Below are positions 33,657 to 42,767 of a stretch of 64,000 nucleotides of DNA, in pieces. The translations under genes and the position numbers were made by a program. This stretch comes from CALDOK01 sp964481655 (GTDB lineage: Bacteria > Myxococcota_A > UBA796 > JAFGLY01). A model generated the notes under the pieces. That model saw only the letters and a program-made list of their open reading frames with translations, had not been told where the DNA came from and did not search any database. Numbering within the stretch: the first letter of the stretch is position 1; every line of letters starts with the position of its first letter. Location: the NCBI GenBank assembly GCA_964481655.1, contig CAYZVO010000014.1:8267-72266 (forward strand), written 5' to 3'.

Positions 33657-35225
33657 ATGACGCTCGTCGCCCTGCTGCTGGCCCTCCCCGGCGCCCACGG
33701 GGCCGAGCTCTTCGAGGGCTGGGCCTTCTACCTCGGAGATCCCCACTTCCACAGCGGGGCCTCGGGGGATGGCGGCTCCACCGACATCGGGGCCTGCACC
33801 ACCGGCGACTGCGCGGCCCTGGCCGACGTCCAGGCCAACGCCGCCGCCGCCGGCCTGGACTGGGTGAGCCTGACCGACCACGTCAACGGCAACGACGCGG
33901 CCTCGGAGGGGGCCTTCGACACCGTCTGGGCCGCGATGCTGGACGCCCACGATCCCGACGGCGGCCTGGTGGTCGTGCCCGGGGTGGAGCTGTGGTTCCT
34001 GCGGGGCGAGCAGCTCATCGGCCACAAGAACCTCTACTGGTTCGGCGAGGACCGGGATCTGCGGGACGTCAGCTGGGACGACGTGACCTTCAACGGCACG
34101 GGCATGGGCCTGTCGGACTGCGAGGACCTGTGGGAGTGGGTCGAGGACACCGATCGCGTCTGGGGCGACCTGCTGCTCATCGCGCACCACCCCGGCGTCA
34201 CCGGCGACATGGTCACCGACTGGACCTGCCACACCCAGGACCGGGCTCCGATCTTCTCGCCCTCGGTGGAGATCTACTCGGAGCACGGCAGCTCCATGGA
34301 GGCCGAGCCGTCCTACGACCCTCCCGACCTGGGCACCGAGCCGCTGTCCACCATGGACCACGTGCTGGACGTGGACGGCTGGGGTCTGCGCCTGGGCTTC
34401 ATGGGGGGCACCGACGCCCACGACACCCGGCCCGGCTCCACCTGCGATCTCGACGGCGTGCAGACCATGCAGCCCTACGGCGGCGGGCTCACCGTGGTGG
34501 TGGCCCCCGACAGCGAGCCCTTCGACCGCGCCACCATCCACGACGCCCTTGTGGCCCGGCGCAGCTACGCCAGCAGCGGGCCCCTGCTGCCCGCCCTGGT
34601 GGAGGTCCACTCCGAGGGGACGCCCATCGGCGGCATGGGGGACGAGCTGGCGATCCCGGCCGAGCAGTCGGTGGATCTCGAGGTGAAGGTGCCCGCCGAT
34701 CTCGCCCATCACGTCAGCAGCGTGCGCCTGGTGGGGACCGCGTGGGAGCAGGCCCTGGACCCCTCTGGCGACGGCGCCTGGAGCACCCACATCGCGGCGG
34801 GCGCGTTGCCCCCCTGGGCCTATGCCGAGCTCCGCATCGACGGCGCCTCCTGGTGGGGCGACGGCGGCTGCGCCGACGGCGGGGACACCCAGGACGAGCT
34901 GCTCTGGCTCTCCCCCACCTGGTTCGACGAGGGTGAGGGGGACTTCGACGGCGACGGCGTCACCTGGGCCGAGGGCGACTGCGACGACGGCGACCCGAGC
35001 GTGAGCCCCGATCTCCCCGAGGACTGCTCGTCGGGCGTGGACGACGACTGCGACGGGCTGGTCGATGGCGAGGACCCGGACTGTGAGGGCGTCGAGGACA
35101 CCGGGCCCGAGGGCACGGACCCCGACGACCCCCAGGGCTGCGGCTGTGGGGCGGTGCCCGCTGCGGGCGGCGCCTGGCTGCTGGCCGTGGTGGCCCTGAT
35201 CGGTGTGCGGAGGCGCCGGTCCTAG
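33657..35225 (+). CDS. Secreted PHP-fold (DUF3604-like) protein with MopE-type repeat and MYXO-CTERM-like anchor
   Basis: 522 residues. Signal peptide (MTLVALLLALPGAHGAELF) is followed by a PHP-type metal site: GDPHFHSGASGDG near the N-terminus, LTDHVNGND, LIAHHPG and GGTDAHDTRPG. The C-terminal 90 residues hold DGDGVTWAEGDCDDGDP and DDDCDG units and end CGCGAVPAAGGAWLLAVVA-type hydrophobic stretch then RRRRS, the MYXO-CTERM arrangement of Cys pair, helix and Arg cluster. It probably becomes surface-anchored after processing. A hydrolase on phosphate or sugar substrates is suggested by the metal site, but the substrate is unknown. Stops of this gene and the next overlap by 4 bp. Confidence 0.75.
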   Translation: MTLVALLLALPGAHGAELFEGWAFYLGDPHFHSGASGDGGSTDIGACTTGDCAALADVQANAAAAGLDWVSLTDHVNGNDAASEGAFDTVWAAMLDAHDPDGGLVVVPGVELWFLRGEQLIGHKNLYWFGEDRDLRDVSWDDVTFNGTGMGLSDCEDLWEWVEDTDRVWGDLLLIAHHPGVTGDMVTDWTCHTQDRAPIFSPSVEIYSEHGSSMEAEPSYDPPDLGTEPLSTMDHVLDVDGWGLRLGFMGGTDAHDTRPGSTCDLDGVQTMQPYGGGLTVVVAPDSEPFDRATIHDALVARRSYASSGPLLPALVEVHSEGTPIGGMGDELAIPAEQSVDLEVKVPADLAHHVSSVRLVGTAWEQALDPSGDGAWSTHIAAGALPPWAYAELRIDGASWWGDGGCADGGDTQDELLWLSPTWFDEGEGDFDGDGVTWAEGDCDDGDPSVSPDLPEDCSSGVDDDCDGLVDGEDPDCEGVEDTGPEGTDPDDPQGCGCGAVPAAGGAWLLAVVALIGVRRRRS

Positions 35226-35806
35226 GACGCCCCGCTGATCCCGTCGTCGCAGGACAGGACCAGGTCGTCCCAGAAGACGATCACCTGGTCTCCGGCCACG
35301 GCGGTGCCCTCGAGGATCACGCTGAGCTCCGAGGCTAAGTCGGGGATCTCGGCCCGCAGCTCGAAGTGCTGCCAGCCGGGGTCGTTCTCCGCGAGCGTCT
35401 CGGTGGTGGCGCCGCCCTGCCACGCGCCCATGTCGTCCAGGAAGGCGACCTGGGCGTACGCCCGGGCGGAGAGTTGGCCGCCGCCTTCGGTCTGGACCCA
35501 GCCCTTCAGGGTGCAGGCCTTGGCCAGGGGCACTGGGCTGCAGCGGTGCTCCAGGCGCACCTGACCGGCCTCGGCCTCCATGAACGAGAAGAACCGAGCG
35601 CCCTCCTGGGCTGTGGTGGAGCCGCCGTCCCAGCTCCGCTCGGCGACGGCGCCCACGGCCTCGGCGGGCTCGGCGTCCCAGCCGGACAGGCCCCCGGCCT
35701 CGGCGTCTCCGTTCTCCAGCGACCAGCAGGCGTAGCCGGTCTCCTCCCGCACCGTGGGGATGCAGGCGGACAGGGCCAGGGCCAGGATCGGGAGGGGGGC
35801 GCGCAT
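35222..35806 (-). CDS. Hypothetical lipoprotein with carbohydrate-binding-like fold
   Basis: 194 residues from ATG at 35806. Lipobox LALALSAC gives Cys15. The mature part has ARFFSFMEAEAGQVRLEHRC and WQHFELRAEIPDLASELSVIL, a beta-sandwich pattern like secreted carbohydrate-binding domains. No catalytic motif. An alternative ATG at 35827 would add seven residues without a better signal. Its C-terminus is convergent with the PHP protein. Function not recognised. Confidence 0.6.
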   Translation of the reverse strand: MRAPLPILALALSACIPTVREETGYACWSLENGDAEAGGLSGWDAEPAEAVGAVAERSWDGGSTTAQEGARFFSFMEAEAGQVRLEHRCSPVPLAKACTLKGWVQTEGGGQLSARAYAQVAFLDDMGAWQGGATTETLAENDPGWQHFELRAEIPDLASELSVILEGTAVAGDQVIVFWDDLVLSCDDGISGAS

Positions 35807-35850
35807 GGTCGTGGGCACTATCCCCATTCTGCGCTCGCGGAAGGCGGCTG

Positions 35851-36056
35851 GCGCGGACCTATGCCACCAAAATCCGAACACGCGCGGACCTATCCCAGTT
35901 GGATCCGAACACTCGGCCCTGTCGCGGGCCCGGATCGGCCTCGAGAGGGCCCCAGACGGTGCCGATTGGGGCCCTCTGGGCCCGAAACGATGGTCAGGTG
36001 ATCGAATCCAACCGACATAGGTCGGCCGCTGTTCGGAATCCGGGAGCATAGGTCCC
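35851..36056. repeat. Four-copy ~30-bp repeat, two direct and two inverted
   Basis: GCGCGGACCTAT ... ATCCGAACAC occurs at 35851-35881 and 35882-35912 in direct order. Reverse-complement versions (GAATCC...ATAGGTC and GTTCGGAATCC...ATAGGTCC) lie at 36003-36028 and 36029-36056. They flank an 90-bp spacer and could form a large cruciform. The region is between a lipoprotein and the ammonia-lyase. No gene is visible in it. Confidence 0.55.
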
Positions 36057-36145
36057 CTCGAGCCCGGTCTGGCGCGTAGGAACCTGCACGCAGGGCAGGG
36101 TCGGCATGGGCCCCCGCTTCGTCAGCCGATTAATCGGGCCCTCGC

Positions 36146-36285
<140 letters not shown>

Positions 36286-36341
36286 CGTCGGGCCCGCGGC
36301 GGGGGCGCGACGCCCCCATCCCACCGGAGTGCCCTCCACCC

Positions 36342-37913
36342 ATGCTCTCCCTCACCGGCAACAACCTCGACATCGCCACCCTCTGGGCCGCCGCCAACGG
36401 CGAGGACTGCGAGCTGGCCGCGTCGGCCCGTCCGGCCATGGACAAGTGCCGGGCCTACGTGGATCGTCTCGCCGGCGAGCCCCGGGCCATCTACGGCATC
36501 AACACCGGCTTCGGGCCGTTGAGCGCCCACCGGGTCTCCCAGGCCGATCTCGAGCAGCACCAGGTCAACCTGCTGCACCACCTGTCCTCCGGGCAGGGAG
36601 AGCTGTTCTCCCCGCTCGAGACCCGGGCCATCGTGGTGGCCCGCTGCAACTCCCTGTCCCGCGGCCACTCGGGCGTCCGCCCGCAGGTCATCGAGCTGGC
36701 CCTGGCCGCCATGAACGCCGGGCTGCTGCCGGAGATCCCCCAGGAGGGCTCCGTGGGCGCCTCGGGCGACCTGGTGCCCTTGGCCCACATGGCCCGCTCC
36801 CTGGTGGGCCTGGGCTTCGTGCGCACGGCCGATGGTCGCCGCCTGCCCGCCACCAATGCCCTGCGCGAGGCCGGCCTCGAGCCCGCGGTGCTGCAGGCCA
36901 AGGAAGGCCTGGCCCTGGTCAACGGCACCTCGGTCATGACCGGCACCACCGGCATCTCGGTGGCCGAGGCCAAGCAGCTGCTGTCCTGGTCCGAGCTGCT
37001 CTCCGCCTGCCTGTTCCAGGTGCACAGCGGCGCCCCCGAGGTGCTCTGCGGCTACACCCACCGGGCCCGCAACCACAAGGGCCAGCGCCAGGTGGCCCAC
37101 CGCATCGCCACCCACCTGCGCACCCACCCCGCCTACGACGAGCTCATCGAGCGCCACGCCTGGGGCACCGACGCCAAGCCGGTGGAGGCCGGCACCGAGA
37201 TCCAGGACCCCTACAGCCTGCGCTGCGTGCCCCAGGTGCTGGGCGCGTTCCAGGACGCCCTGTGGCACATCGAGCGTGTGGTGGTCAACGAGCTGAACGC
37301 CACCACCGACAACCCGTTGATCTTCCCCGACTACGAGATGGTCATCCACGCCGGTCACTTCTACGGCCAGCACGTCTCCATGGTCGCCGACTACATGCGG
37401 CTGGGCCTGGTGAAGATGGCCCTGCTGCTGGACCGCCAGCTCGAGCAGCTGGTCAACTGGCGCTACGGCCGCGGCCTGCCGCCGATGCTCTCCGGCGGCG
37501 CGCCCGGGCTCAACTCGGGCTTCATGGGCTGCCAGCTGCTGGCCACCTCCCTGGCCGCCGAGGCCCGGATGCTGGCCACCCCCGCGTCGGTCCAGACCAT
37601 CCCCACCAACGCCAACAACCAGGACGTGGTGAGCATGGGCACCCACGCCGCCCGCTGGACCCGCCGGGTCCTGCCCCTGGTCTGGAAGCTGTCGGCCATC
37701 CAGGCCCTGGCCCTGTGCCAGGCCGCCGACCTGCGGGACGACACCGACCGGGTGCTGGGCGCCGACTTCCGCGTGCTCTACGACGCCGTGCGGGCCGTCT
37801 CCCCCTACGTCGCCGACGATCGGCCGCTGTTCGACGACATCGACCGTGTGGTGGGCGTGCTGCGTGACCCCGCCCTGCAGGAGCGCCTGCTGCCGGTGCG
37901 GTGGACCGGATGA
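36342..37913 (+). CDS. Aromatic amino acid ammonia-lyase, tyrosine type by selectivity residues
   Basis: 523 residues, normal for the family. The MIO prosthetic group forms from Ala140-Ser141-Gly142 in GSVGASGDLVPLAH. Tyr51 in AIYGINTGFG is the catalytic base segment. The substrate-selectivity pair lies in VNLLHHLSSG, where His80-Leu81 corresponds to the His-Leu of tyrosine ammonia-lyases rather than the Ser-His of histidase or Phe-Leu of PAL. The product would be 4-coumarate, a starter for aryl polyene or flexirubin-type chains. The gene overlaps the ligase by 4 bp, so product and activation are coupled. Start at the ATG 36342 gives MLSLTGNNLD. Confidence 0.9.
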   Translation: MLSLTGNNLDIATLWAAANGEDCELAASARPAMDKCRAYVDRLAGEPRAIYGINTGFGPLSAHRVSQADLEQHQVNLLHHLSSGQGELFSPLETRAIVVARCNSLSRGHSGVRPQVIELALAAMNAGLLPEIPQEGSVGASGDLVPLAHMARSLVGLGFVRTADGRRLPATNALREAGLEPAVLQAKEGLALVNGTSVMTGTTGISVAEAKQLLSWSELLSACLFQVHSGAPEVLCGYTHRARNHKGQRQVAHRIATHLRTHPAYDELIERHAWGTDAKPVEAGTEIQDPYSLRCVPQVLGAFQDALWHIERVVVNELNATTDNPLIFPDYEMVIHAGHFYGQHVSMVADYMRLGLVKMALLLDRQLEQLVNWRYGRGLPPMLSGGAPGLNSGFMGCQLLATSLAAEARMLATPASVQTIPTNANNQDVVSMGTHAARWTRRVLPLVWKLSAIQALALCQAADLRDDTDRVLGADFRVLYDAVRAVSPYVADDRPLFDDIDRVVGVLRDPALQERLLPVRWTG

Positions 37914-39214
37914 TGCGCGTCCCGCGGGTGGACGAGGCCGCGCTGCAGCCGGCCACTGTCCAGGCGCTGCTGGATCAGGGCGTCTCCCGGTCCGTGGACT
38001 GGGCCCTGGAGCGCTCATCCTGGAACCGCGATCGCCTGCTGGCCGCGGGCGTCGCCCCCGGCGCGGTGCGCACCACCGCCGATCTCTGCGCCCTGCCCAC
38101 CACCAGCAAGCAGGACCTGGCCGCCGCCGGTCGCGAGCTGTGGGCGGTGCCCATGGAACGGGTGGTGGACATCTCCACCACCAGCGGCACGGCGGGGGAG
38201 CCCACCCTCTGCCCCATGACCGAGGCCGACCTGCAACGGCTGGCCGAGAACGAACGGCTGTCCTTCACCTGCGCAGGGCTCACCCCGGCCGACACCGCCA
38301 TCGTGGCGGTCACCATTGACCGCTGCTTCATGGCGGGGCTGGCCTACTTCATCGGGCTGCGGGCCCTGGGCGCCTCGACGGCCCGGGTGGGCGCGGCCTC
38401 CCCCGCGCTGCTGCTGTCCATGGTCCAGCGCCTCGGGCCCTCGACCATCGTCGGTGTGCCCAGCTTCCTCGAGCGCGTGGCCGACTACGCCCGGGGCGAG
38501 GGTGTCGATGTCGCCGGGCTCGGGGTCTCCCGCCTGGTCTGCATCGGCGAGCCCGTGCGCGGCGCCGATCTGGCGCCCACCCCCATGGCCGCCCGGGTGG
38601 CCGAGGCCTGGGGCGCGTCGCTGCACGGCAGCTTTGGCATGTCCGAGCTGGCGGCCTCCACCTGCGAGTGCGCGGCGGGCGCGGGGGGCCACACGCACCC
38701 CTCGCTGCTGCACCTCGAGATCCTCGACGACGATGACCGGCCGCTGCCCCCCGGGGAGCTGGGAGAGGTCGTGGCCACGCCGCTGGGGGTCGAGGCCCTG
38801 CCCCTGCTGCGCTACCGCACCGGCGACGTGGCGGCGTTGTACACCGAGCCCTGCAGCTGCGGCCTGGCCACCCCCCGCCTGGGCCCCATCGTGGGCCGCA
38901 AGCATCAGCTGCTCAAGCTCAAGGGCACCAACGTCTACCCGGCGGCGGTCCAGCGGGTGCTCGACGCCGAGCCGGGCCTGCACGGCTACGTCCTGGTGGC
39001 CCGCAGCGACGACGCCTTGAGTGACCGGCTCACCGTCCGTCTTGCCCTGCGCGATGGCGCCGTGGCCGACGCCCTCCTGCCCCGCCTGCGCGCCCGGCTC
39101 CAGGGGGCCCTCAAGGTCACCCCGACCCTCACCGTGGTCTCCGTCGCGGAGCTCGCGGGCCTGCAGCAGGGCGGCGTGGGCCGCAAGGCCCGGGTGTTCA
39201 TCGACGAGCGCTGA
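37910..39214 (+). CDS. Phenylacetate-CoA-ligase-like adenylating enzyme (aryl-acid activation)
   Basis: 434 residues. ANL signature STTSGTAGEPT at about residue 95 is the AMP/phosphate loop, followed by GASLHGSFGMSELA (A5-type, with aromatic pocket) and RYRTGDVA (A7-A8). The C-terminal RKHQLLKLKGTNVYPA is the PaaK-type hinge. It starts at ATG 37910, overlapping the lyase stop. PaaK-like enzymes are often the activating ligase in polyene-type clusters. It probably adenylates 4-coumarate and passes it to CoA or directly to an ACP. It has no ACP domain of its own. Confidence 0.85.
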   Translation: MMRVPRVDEAALQPATVQALLDQGVSRSVDWALERSSWNRDRLLAAGVAPGAVRTTADLCALPTTSKQDLAAAGRELWAVPMERVVDISTTSGTAGEPTLCPMTEADLQRLAENERLSFTCAGLTPADTAIVAVTIDRCFMAGLAYFIGLRALGASTARVGAASPALLLSMVQRLGPSTIVGVPSFLERVADYARGEGVDVAGLGVSRLVCIGEPVRGADLAPTPMAARVAEAWGASLHGSFGMSELAASTCECAAGAGGHTHPSLLHLEILDDDDRPLPPGELGEVVATPLGVEALPLLRYRTGDVAALYTEPCSCGLATPRLGPIVGRKHQLLKLKGTNVYPAAVQRVLDAEPGLHGYVLVARSDDALSDRLTVRLALRDGAVADALLPRLRARLQGALKVTPTLTVVSVAELAGLQQGGVGRKARVFIDER

Positions 39215-39270
39215 GCCGCGATCATTCCCTGCCCGTGGTACGGTTCGGAGGCACGGACGCGAGGCTTTCG

Positions 39271-41205
39271 ATGACCGCTCTCACCCTGTTGACCCTGCTG
39301 GGGGTCTCCGTCGCCGTGGCGCAGGACGCGTCCACCAGCGACGAGGCCACCGGCGCGACCGACGACACCGAAGCCCCCGCGTCCGACGAGGCGGTGGAGG
39401 GCAGCGAGGCTCCTGAGGCTCCCGCGGCGGAGCCGGAGGCCCAGGCCCCCGACGCGCCTCCGCCGCCGGTCGGCCCCATGCCCGCGCCGGTCTGGACCAG
39501 CGCCGAGCAGGCCCCCGTGCCCGCGCCCGCCCCCCCACCCCGCGCACCAGCACCCACCCAACCCCAGGTGCAGGTACCCCCCCCCGCCCCCCCCCCCCCG
39601 GCCGAGGGGGCCAGCTACCAGGGCCCCCGGCGCTACGACGACGGCCGCACCTGGCGCAACGGCATGCCCCTGCTGTGGGTCTACTCCTGCGGCATGGGCT
39701 CGGCGGTGGGCGTGACGATGGGAGGCATCGCCAGCGACGGCGAGCTGGCCGCGGCGGGCATGTACGCCGGCGGTGGTGCCGGCGCGCTGGGCATGGTCTT
39801 CCTGGCGCCGGACGAGATCAGCCTCGACCAGAGCGTGCTCATCTCCTCCAGCGGCCTGCTGGGCGCCTGGTCCGGCGCGATGCTGGCCACCTCCCTCATC
39901 CCCGAAGGCTCCGAGCTCGAGTACGAGCGCATCATGGCCTCCGGCGTGCTCGGCGCGGCCGCGGGCACCGCCGTGGGCGGCCTGATGAAGTCCGCTCCCC
40001 CCGCCCGCAACATGGTGGTGGTGGACATCTCGACCTTCGCCGGTTGGCAGGTCGGGGCCGGCATCGCTGACATGGTGGAGCTCGACTACGAGCGCGATCG
40101 CAACCTGCGCGCCGGCCTGGGGATGGTCGGTGGTGGCGCGTTCATGGCCGGCAGCGCCGTGGCGGCGCGGCAGGGCCTCGAGGTCCAGCCCGGCGTGATG
40201 GGCATGACCCTCGGCCACGCGTCCTGGATCGGCCTGTGGAGCCCGTACCTCATCACCGACGATCCCGAGCCGCAGCAGGTCCTGGGCGGGATGCGCCTGG
40301 GCCTGGGTGCCGGCACTGTGGCCGGAATCCTGCTCTCCCCCCACGTCGACCTCTATCCCCGCAGCGTGCTGCTTCAGCTGGGCGGCGCGGGAGCCGGTGC
40401 CGCTGTGGGTGCCGGTGTCCCCCTGGCCCTGGGCATCGAAGGACCCACCCGCGGGGTCGTGGCGCCCATGCTGCTGGGCGGCGTCGGCGGCCAGGTGCTC
40501 GGCGCGGCCGTGGCCGAGGACTACGACATCACCCCCAGCGATGCGCTGCTGATGGGCACCATCGAGACCTGGGCGCTGTACCAGGGCCTCGGCTGGGGCG
40601 TGTTCATCGATCACGCCAACCCCGACATGCCCGAGTCCCAGGCCGCGGGCATGGGGCTGGCCATCGCCGGCACCGGCACCCTGGTGGCCGGCGCCATGGG
40701 GCCCCTGACCGAGTTCACCCTGGCCGAGTCGGCCATGGTCGGCTCCGGCGGCGCCTGGGGCACCTGGTACGGCGCCTGGGGTGGGCACCTGGCGAACCTG
40801 AGCCCCGAGCACCACTGGCTCACCACCCTGGTGACCGGCAACGTCGGCCTCATCGGCACCGCCGCGGCCGCCAGCGGCGACTGGGATCCGGACTGGCGCA
40901 CCGTGGGCATGGTCGACAGCATGGGCATGCTCGGCGGTGCTGTCGGCGCGATGGTGGGCATCATCGCCTCGCCGAACCTCGACGCCGCGGCCACCGGCAG
41001 CCTGGTGGGCTCCACCGCCGGTCTGGTGGGCGGCGCGGTGATCTCCCGCAACACCCAGGCGCGCTTCACCCCCCGGCGGATCGGCCCGATCCTGCCCCGC
41101 CCGCATCTGAACCTGCCCTTCCACACGCGGGTCTCCGCTGCGCCCTGGGTGGCCGAGAGCGGTGACCCCGGTGCCATGGTGAGCTTGAGCCTGGTCGAGA
41201 AGTAG
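39271..41205 (+). CDS. Glycine/alanine-rich multi-pass membrane protein with Pro-rich linker
   Basis: 644 residues from ATG at 39271 (GAGG upstream). A signal peptide (about 1-18), an acidic then Pro/Ala-rich linker (about 19-115), and then repeating Gly/Ala/Met-rich hydrophobic blocks with glycine-zipper-like GAAxGAGV patterns to residue 600. The C-terminus is hydrophilic (VSAAPWVAESGDPGAMVSL). No known family recognised. It may be an outer-membrane or inner-membrane multi-spanning protein. A C homopolymer lies in the Pro-linker coding region. It closes the polyene locus on its right edge but need not belong to it. Confidence 0.6.
   Translation: MTALTLLTLLGVSVAVAQDASTSDEATGATDDTEAPASDEAVEGSEAPEAPAAEPEAQAPDAPPPPVGPMPAPVWTSAEQAPVPAPAPPPRAPAPTQPQVQVPPPAPPPPAEGASYQGPRRYDDGRTWRNGMPLLWVYSCGMGSAVGVTMGGIASDGELAAAGMYAGGGAGALGMVFLAPDEISLDQSVLISSSGLLGAWSGAMLATSLIPEGSELEYERIMASGVLGAAAGTAVGGLMKSAPPARNMVVVDISTFAGWQVGAGIADMVELDYERDRNLRAGLGMVGGGAFMAGSAVAARQGLEVQPGVMGMTLGHASWIGLWSPYLITDDPEPQQVLGGMRLGLGAGTVAGILLSPHVDLYPRSVLLQLGGAGAGAAVGAGVPLALGIEGPTRGVVAPMLLGGVGGQVLGAAVAEDYDITPSDALLMGTIETWALYQGLGWGVFIDHANPDMPESQAAGMGLAIAGTGTLVAGAMGPLTEFTLAESAMVGSGGAWGTWYGAWGGHLANLSPEHHWLTTLVTGNVGLIGTAAAASGDWDPDWRTVGMVDSMGMLGGAVGAMVGIIASPNLDAAATGSLVGSTAGLVGGAVISRNTQARFTPRRIGPILPRPHLNLPFHTRVSAAPWVAESGDPGAMVSLSLVEK
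39577..39599. repeat. Poly-C tract inside a Pro-linker coding region
   Basis: C9 (39577-39585), one G, then C13 (39587-39599) in frame, encoding prolines. Such tracts can slip during replication, and the same C-rich content also makes them prone to assembly error. Confidence 0.6.
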
Positions 41206-41234
41206 ATAGGCTCAGGACGAGCCCTCGGAGCCCC

Positions 41235-41855
41235 ATGACCCTGCTGCCCACCCTGCTGCTCGCCGCCCTGCCCGTGATGGCCCAGGGCACGGACCGCATC
41301 GCGCTGCGCTTCGTGGTGCACGACGACGAAGCCCTCGAGCTGACCCAGCCGGCGGTGCAGCTGGACAACGGCGAGGTCGTGCTGGTCCCGCTGCTCGACG
41401 ACGGCTCCCTCGAGGGCGATCTTCCCGGCGACCACATCTGGCAGGCCGACGCCGAGATCCGCCGGGTCCAGAAGCTGGACTTCACCCTGATCGACACCGC
41501 CACCGGCGAGGCCCACGGCAGCGAGAGCCTGTTCCTGCCCGCGGCGGGCTCGGCCACCATCAACGTGCGCACCCAGGTGGGGGAGCTCCCCATGGTGGTG
41601 GACGGCGCCGGCGGCGCGAGCGTCTCGGGCGACGGCAGCGAGGGCCCCAAGGCCCCACCCACCACCAGCGAGGTCGTCCAGACCGACGCGGAGCGCTTCA
41701 CCTACCTGCTGTGGGTGGTGCTGCTGATCGGGCTGCTCGGCTTCGGCTACCTGCGGGTGGTGGTGCGGCGCCTCTACGTGAACGACTTCCTGCCCACCTG
41801 GCGCAAGCTCGACCGCTGGCTGGACCGCGAGCTGGCCGAGCGCGACGAGCCGTGA
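41235..41855 (+). CDS. Signal-peptide protein with beta-domain and C-terminal membrane anchor
   Basis: 206 residues. MTLLPTLLLAALPVMA signal, a beta-strand-rich domain (about 18-110, RIALRFVVHDDEALE, LDFTLIDTATGEAHG), a Gly/Ser/Pro linker and one membrane helix (YLLWVVLLIGLLGFGYL) with basic end. It overlaps the TatD start by 4 bp. It is typical of a periplasm-facing anchored protein. No family recognised. Confidence 0.6.
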   Translation: MTLLPTLLLAALPVMAQGTDRIALRFVVHDDEALELTQPAVQLDNGEVVLVPLLDDGSLEGDLPGDHIWQADAEIRRVQKLDFTLIDTATGEAHGSESLFLPAAGSATINVRTQVGELPMVVDGAGGASVSGDGSEGPKAPPTTSEVVQTDAERFTYLLWVVLLIGLLGFGYLRVVVRRLYVNDFLPTWRKLDRWLDRELAERDEP

Positions 41856-42691
41856 GGCTCTTCGACGCGCACTGCCACCTGCACGACCCGCGCCTCGACC
41901 CGTGGCGGGATGAGGCCCTGGCCCGGGCCCGTGCGCTCGGGGTGGCGGGCTTCGCCTGCTGTGCGGCGGCGGAGGACGAGTGGGACCGCGTGCTGGCCCT
42001 GGCCAGCGCGCACCCCGACGTCGTCCCCAGCCTGGGGCTGCATCCCTGGTTCGTCGCCGCGGCGCGGCCCGGCTGGCAGGGGCGCCTCGAGGCCGCCCTG
42101 CACGCCGCGCCCTGGGCCGGGGTGGGCGAGGGCGGACTGGACAAGGCCCGCCGGGGCCGGGGCATGGCCAGCCTCGAGGATCAGGAGGCCGCCTTCGTGG
42201 ACCAGGCTCGGCTCGCCCTGACCCTGGGGCGGCCCATGGCCATGCACGGGGTGCGGGCCTGGGGCCGCATCCTCGAGCTGTTGCGACCCCTCGGACACCA
42301 CCCGGGTGGCTGGCTGCTGCACTCCTTCGCGGGGCCGGCCGAGCTGGTGGGGCCCCTGGCGGAGCTGGGGGCGTACTTCTCGTTCTCGGGCATCGTGACC
42401 CGCAGCCGCGCGACCCGGACCCACGCCGCGGCCCGGGCGGTGCCCGCGGATCGCCTGCTGGTGGAGACCGACGCGCCGGACATCCTGCCCATCCTCGGAG
42501 GGGCCGGCCTGCAGGACCCCAGTCTGCCGCGGGACGACGCGGGGCGGGTCGTGAACCTGCCTGAGAACATCCTGGTCGTGCTGCGCGCCCTCGCTGCGCT
42601 GCGCGGCGAGCCTGCCGAGCAGGTCGCCGCTCACACCTGCGACAACGCACGGCGCCTCTTCGGGCCGCTGAGGCCGGCTGACACGACGTGA
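41852..42691 (+). CDS. TatD-family metal-dependent hydrolase
   Basis: 279 residues from GTG 41852, which overlaps the upstream stop. N-terminal LFDAHCHLHD is the first metal motif. SLGLHPWFV, MAMHGVRAW and LLVETDAPDILP follow in the TatD order. These enzymes are 3'-5' DNases/exonucleases for DNA repair or clearance. The residue that is usually Glu in GEIGLD reads GEGGLD here. Confidence 0.8.
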   Translation: MRLFDAHCHLHDPRLDPWRDEALARARALGVAGFACCAAAEDEWDRVLALASAHPDVVPSLGLHPWFVAAARPGWQGRLEAALHAAPWAGVGEGGLDKARRGRGMASLEDQEAAFVDQARLALTLGRPMAMHGVRAWGRILELLRPLGHHPGGWLLHSFAGPAELVGPLAELGAYFSFSGIVTRSRATRTHAAARAVPADRLLVETDAPDILPILGGAGLQDPSLPRDDAGRVVNLPENILVVLRALAALRGEPAEQVAAHTCDNARRLFGPLRPADTT

Positions 42692-42767
42692 TGCAAGAAT
42701 CGATGCTCGGGCGCGGTGGTAACATTCGGCCACAAGCGCTCGGCACTCTGGTAGGCTGTCTCGACCG

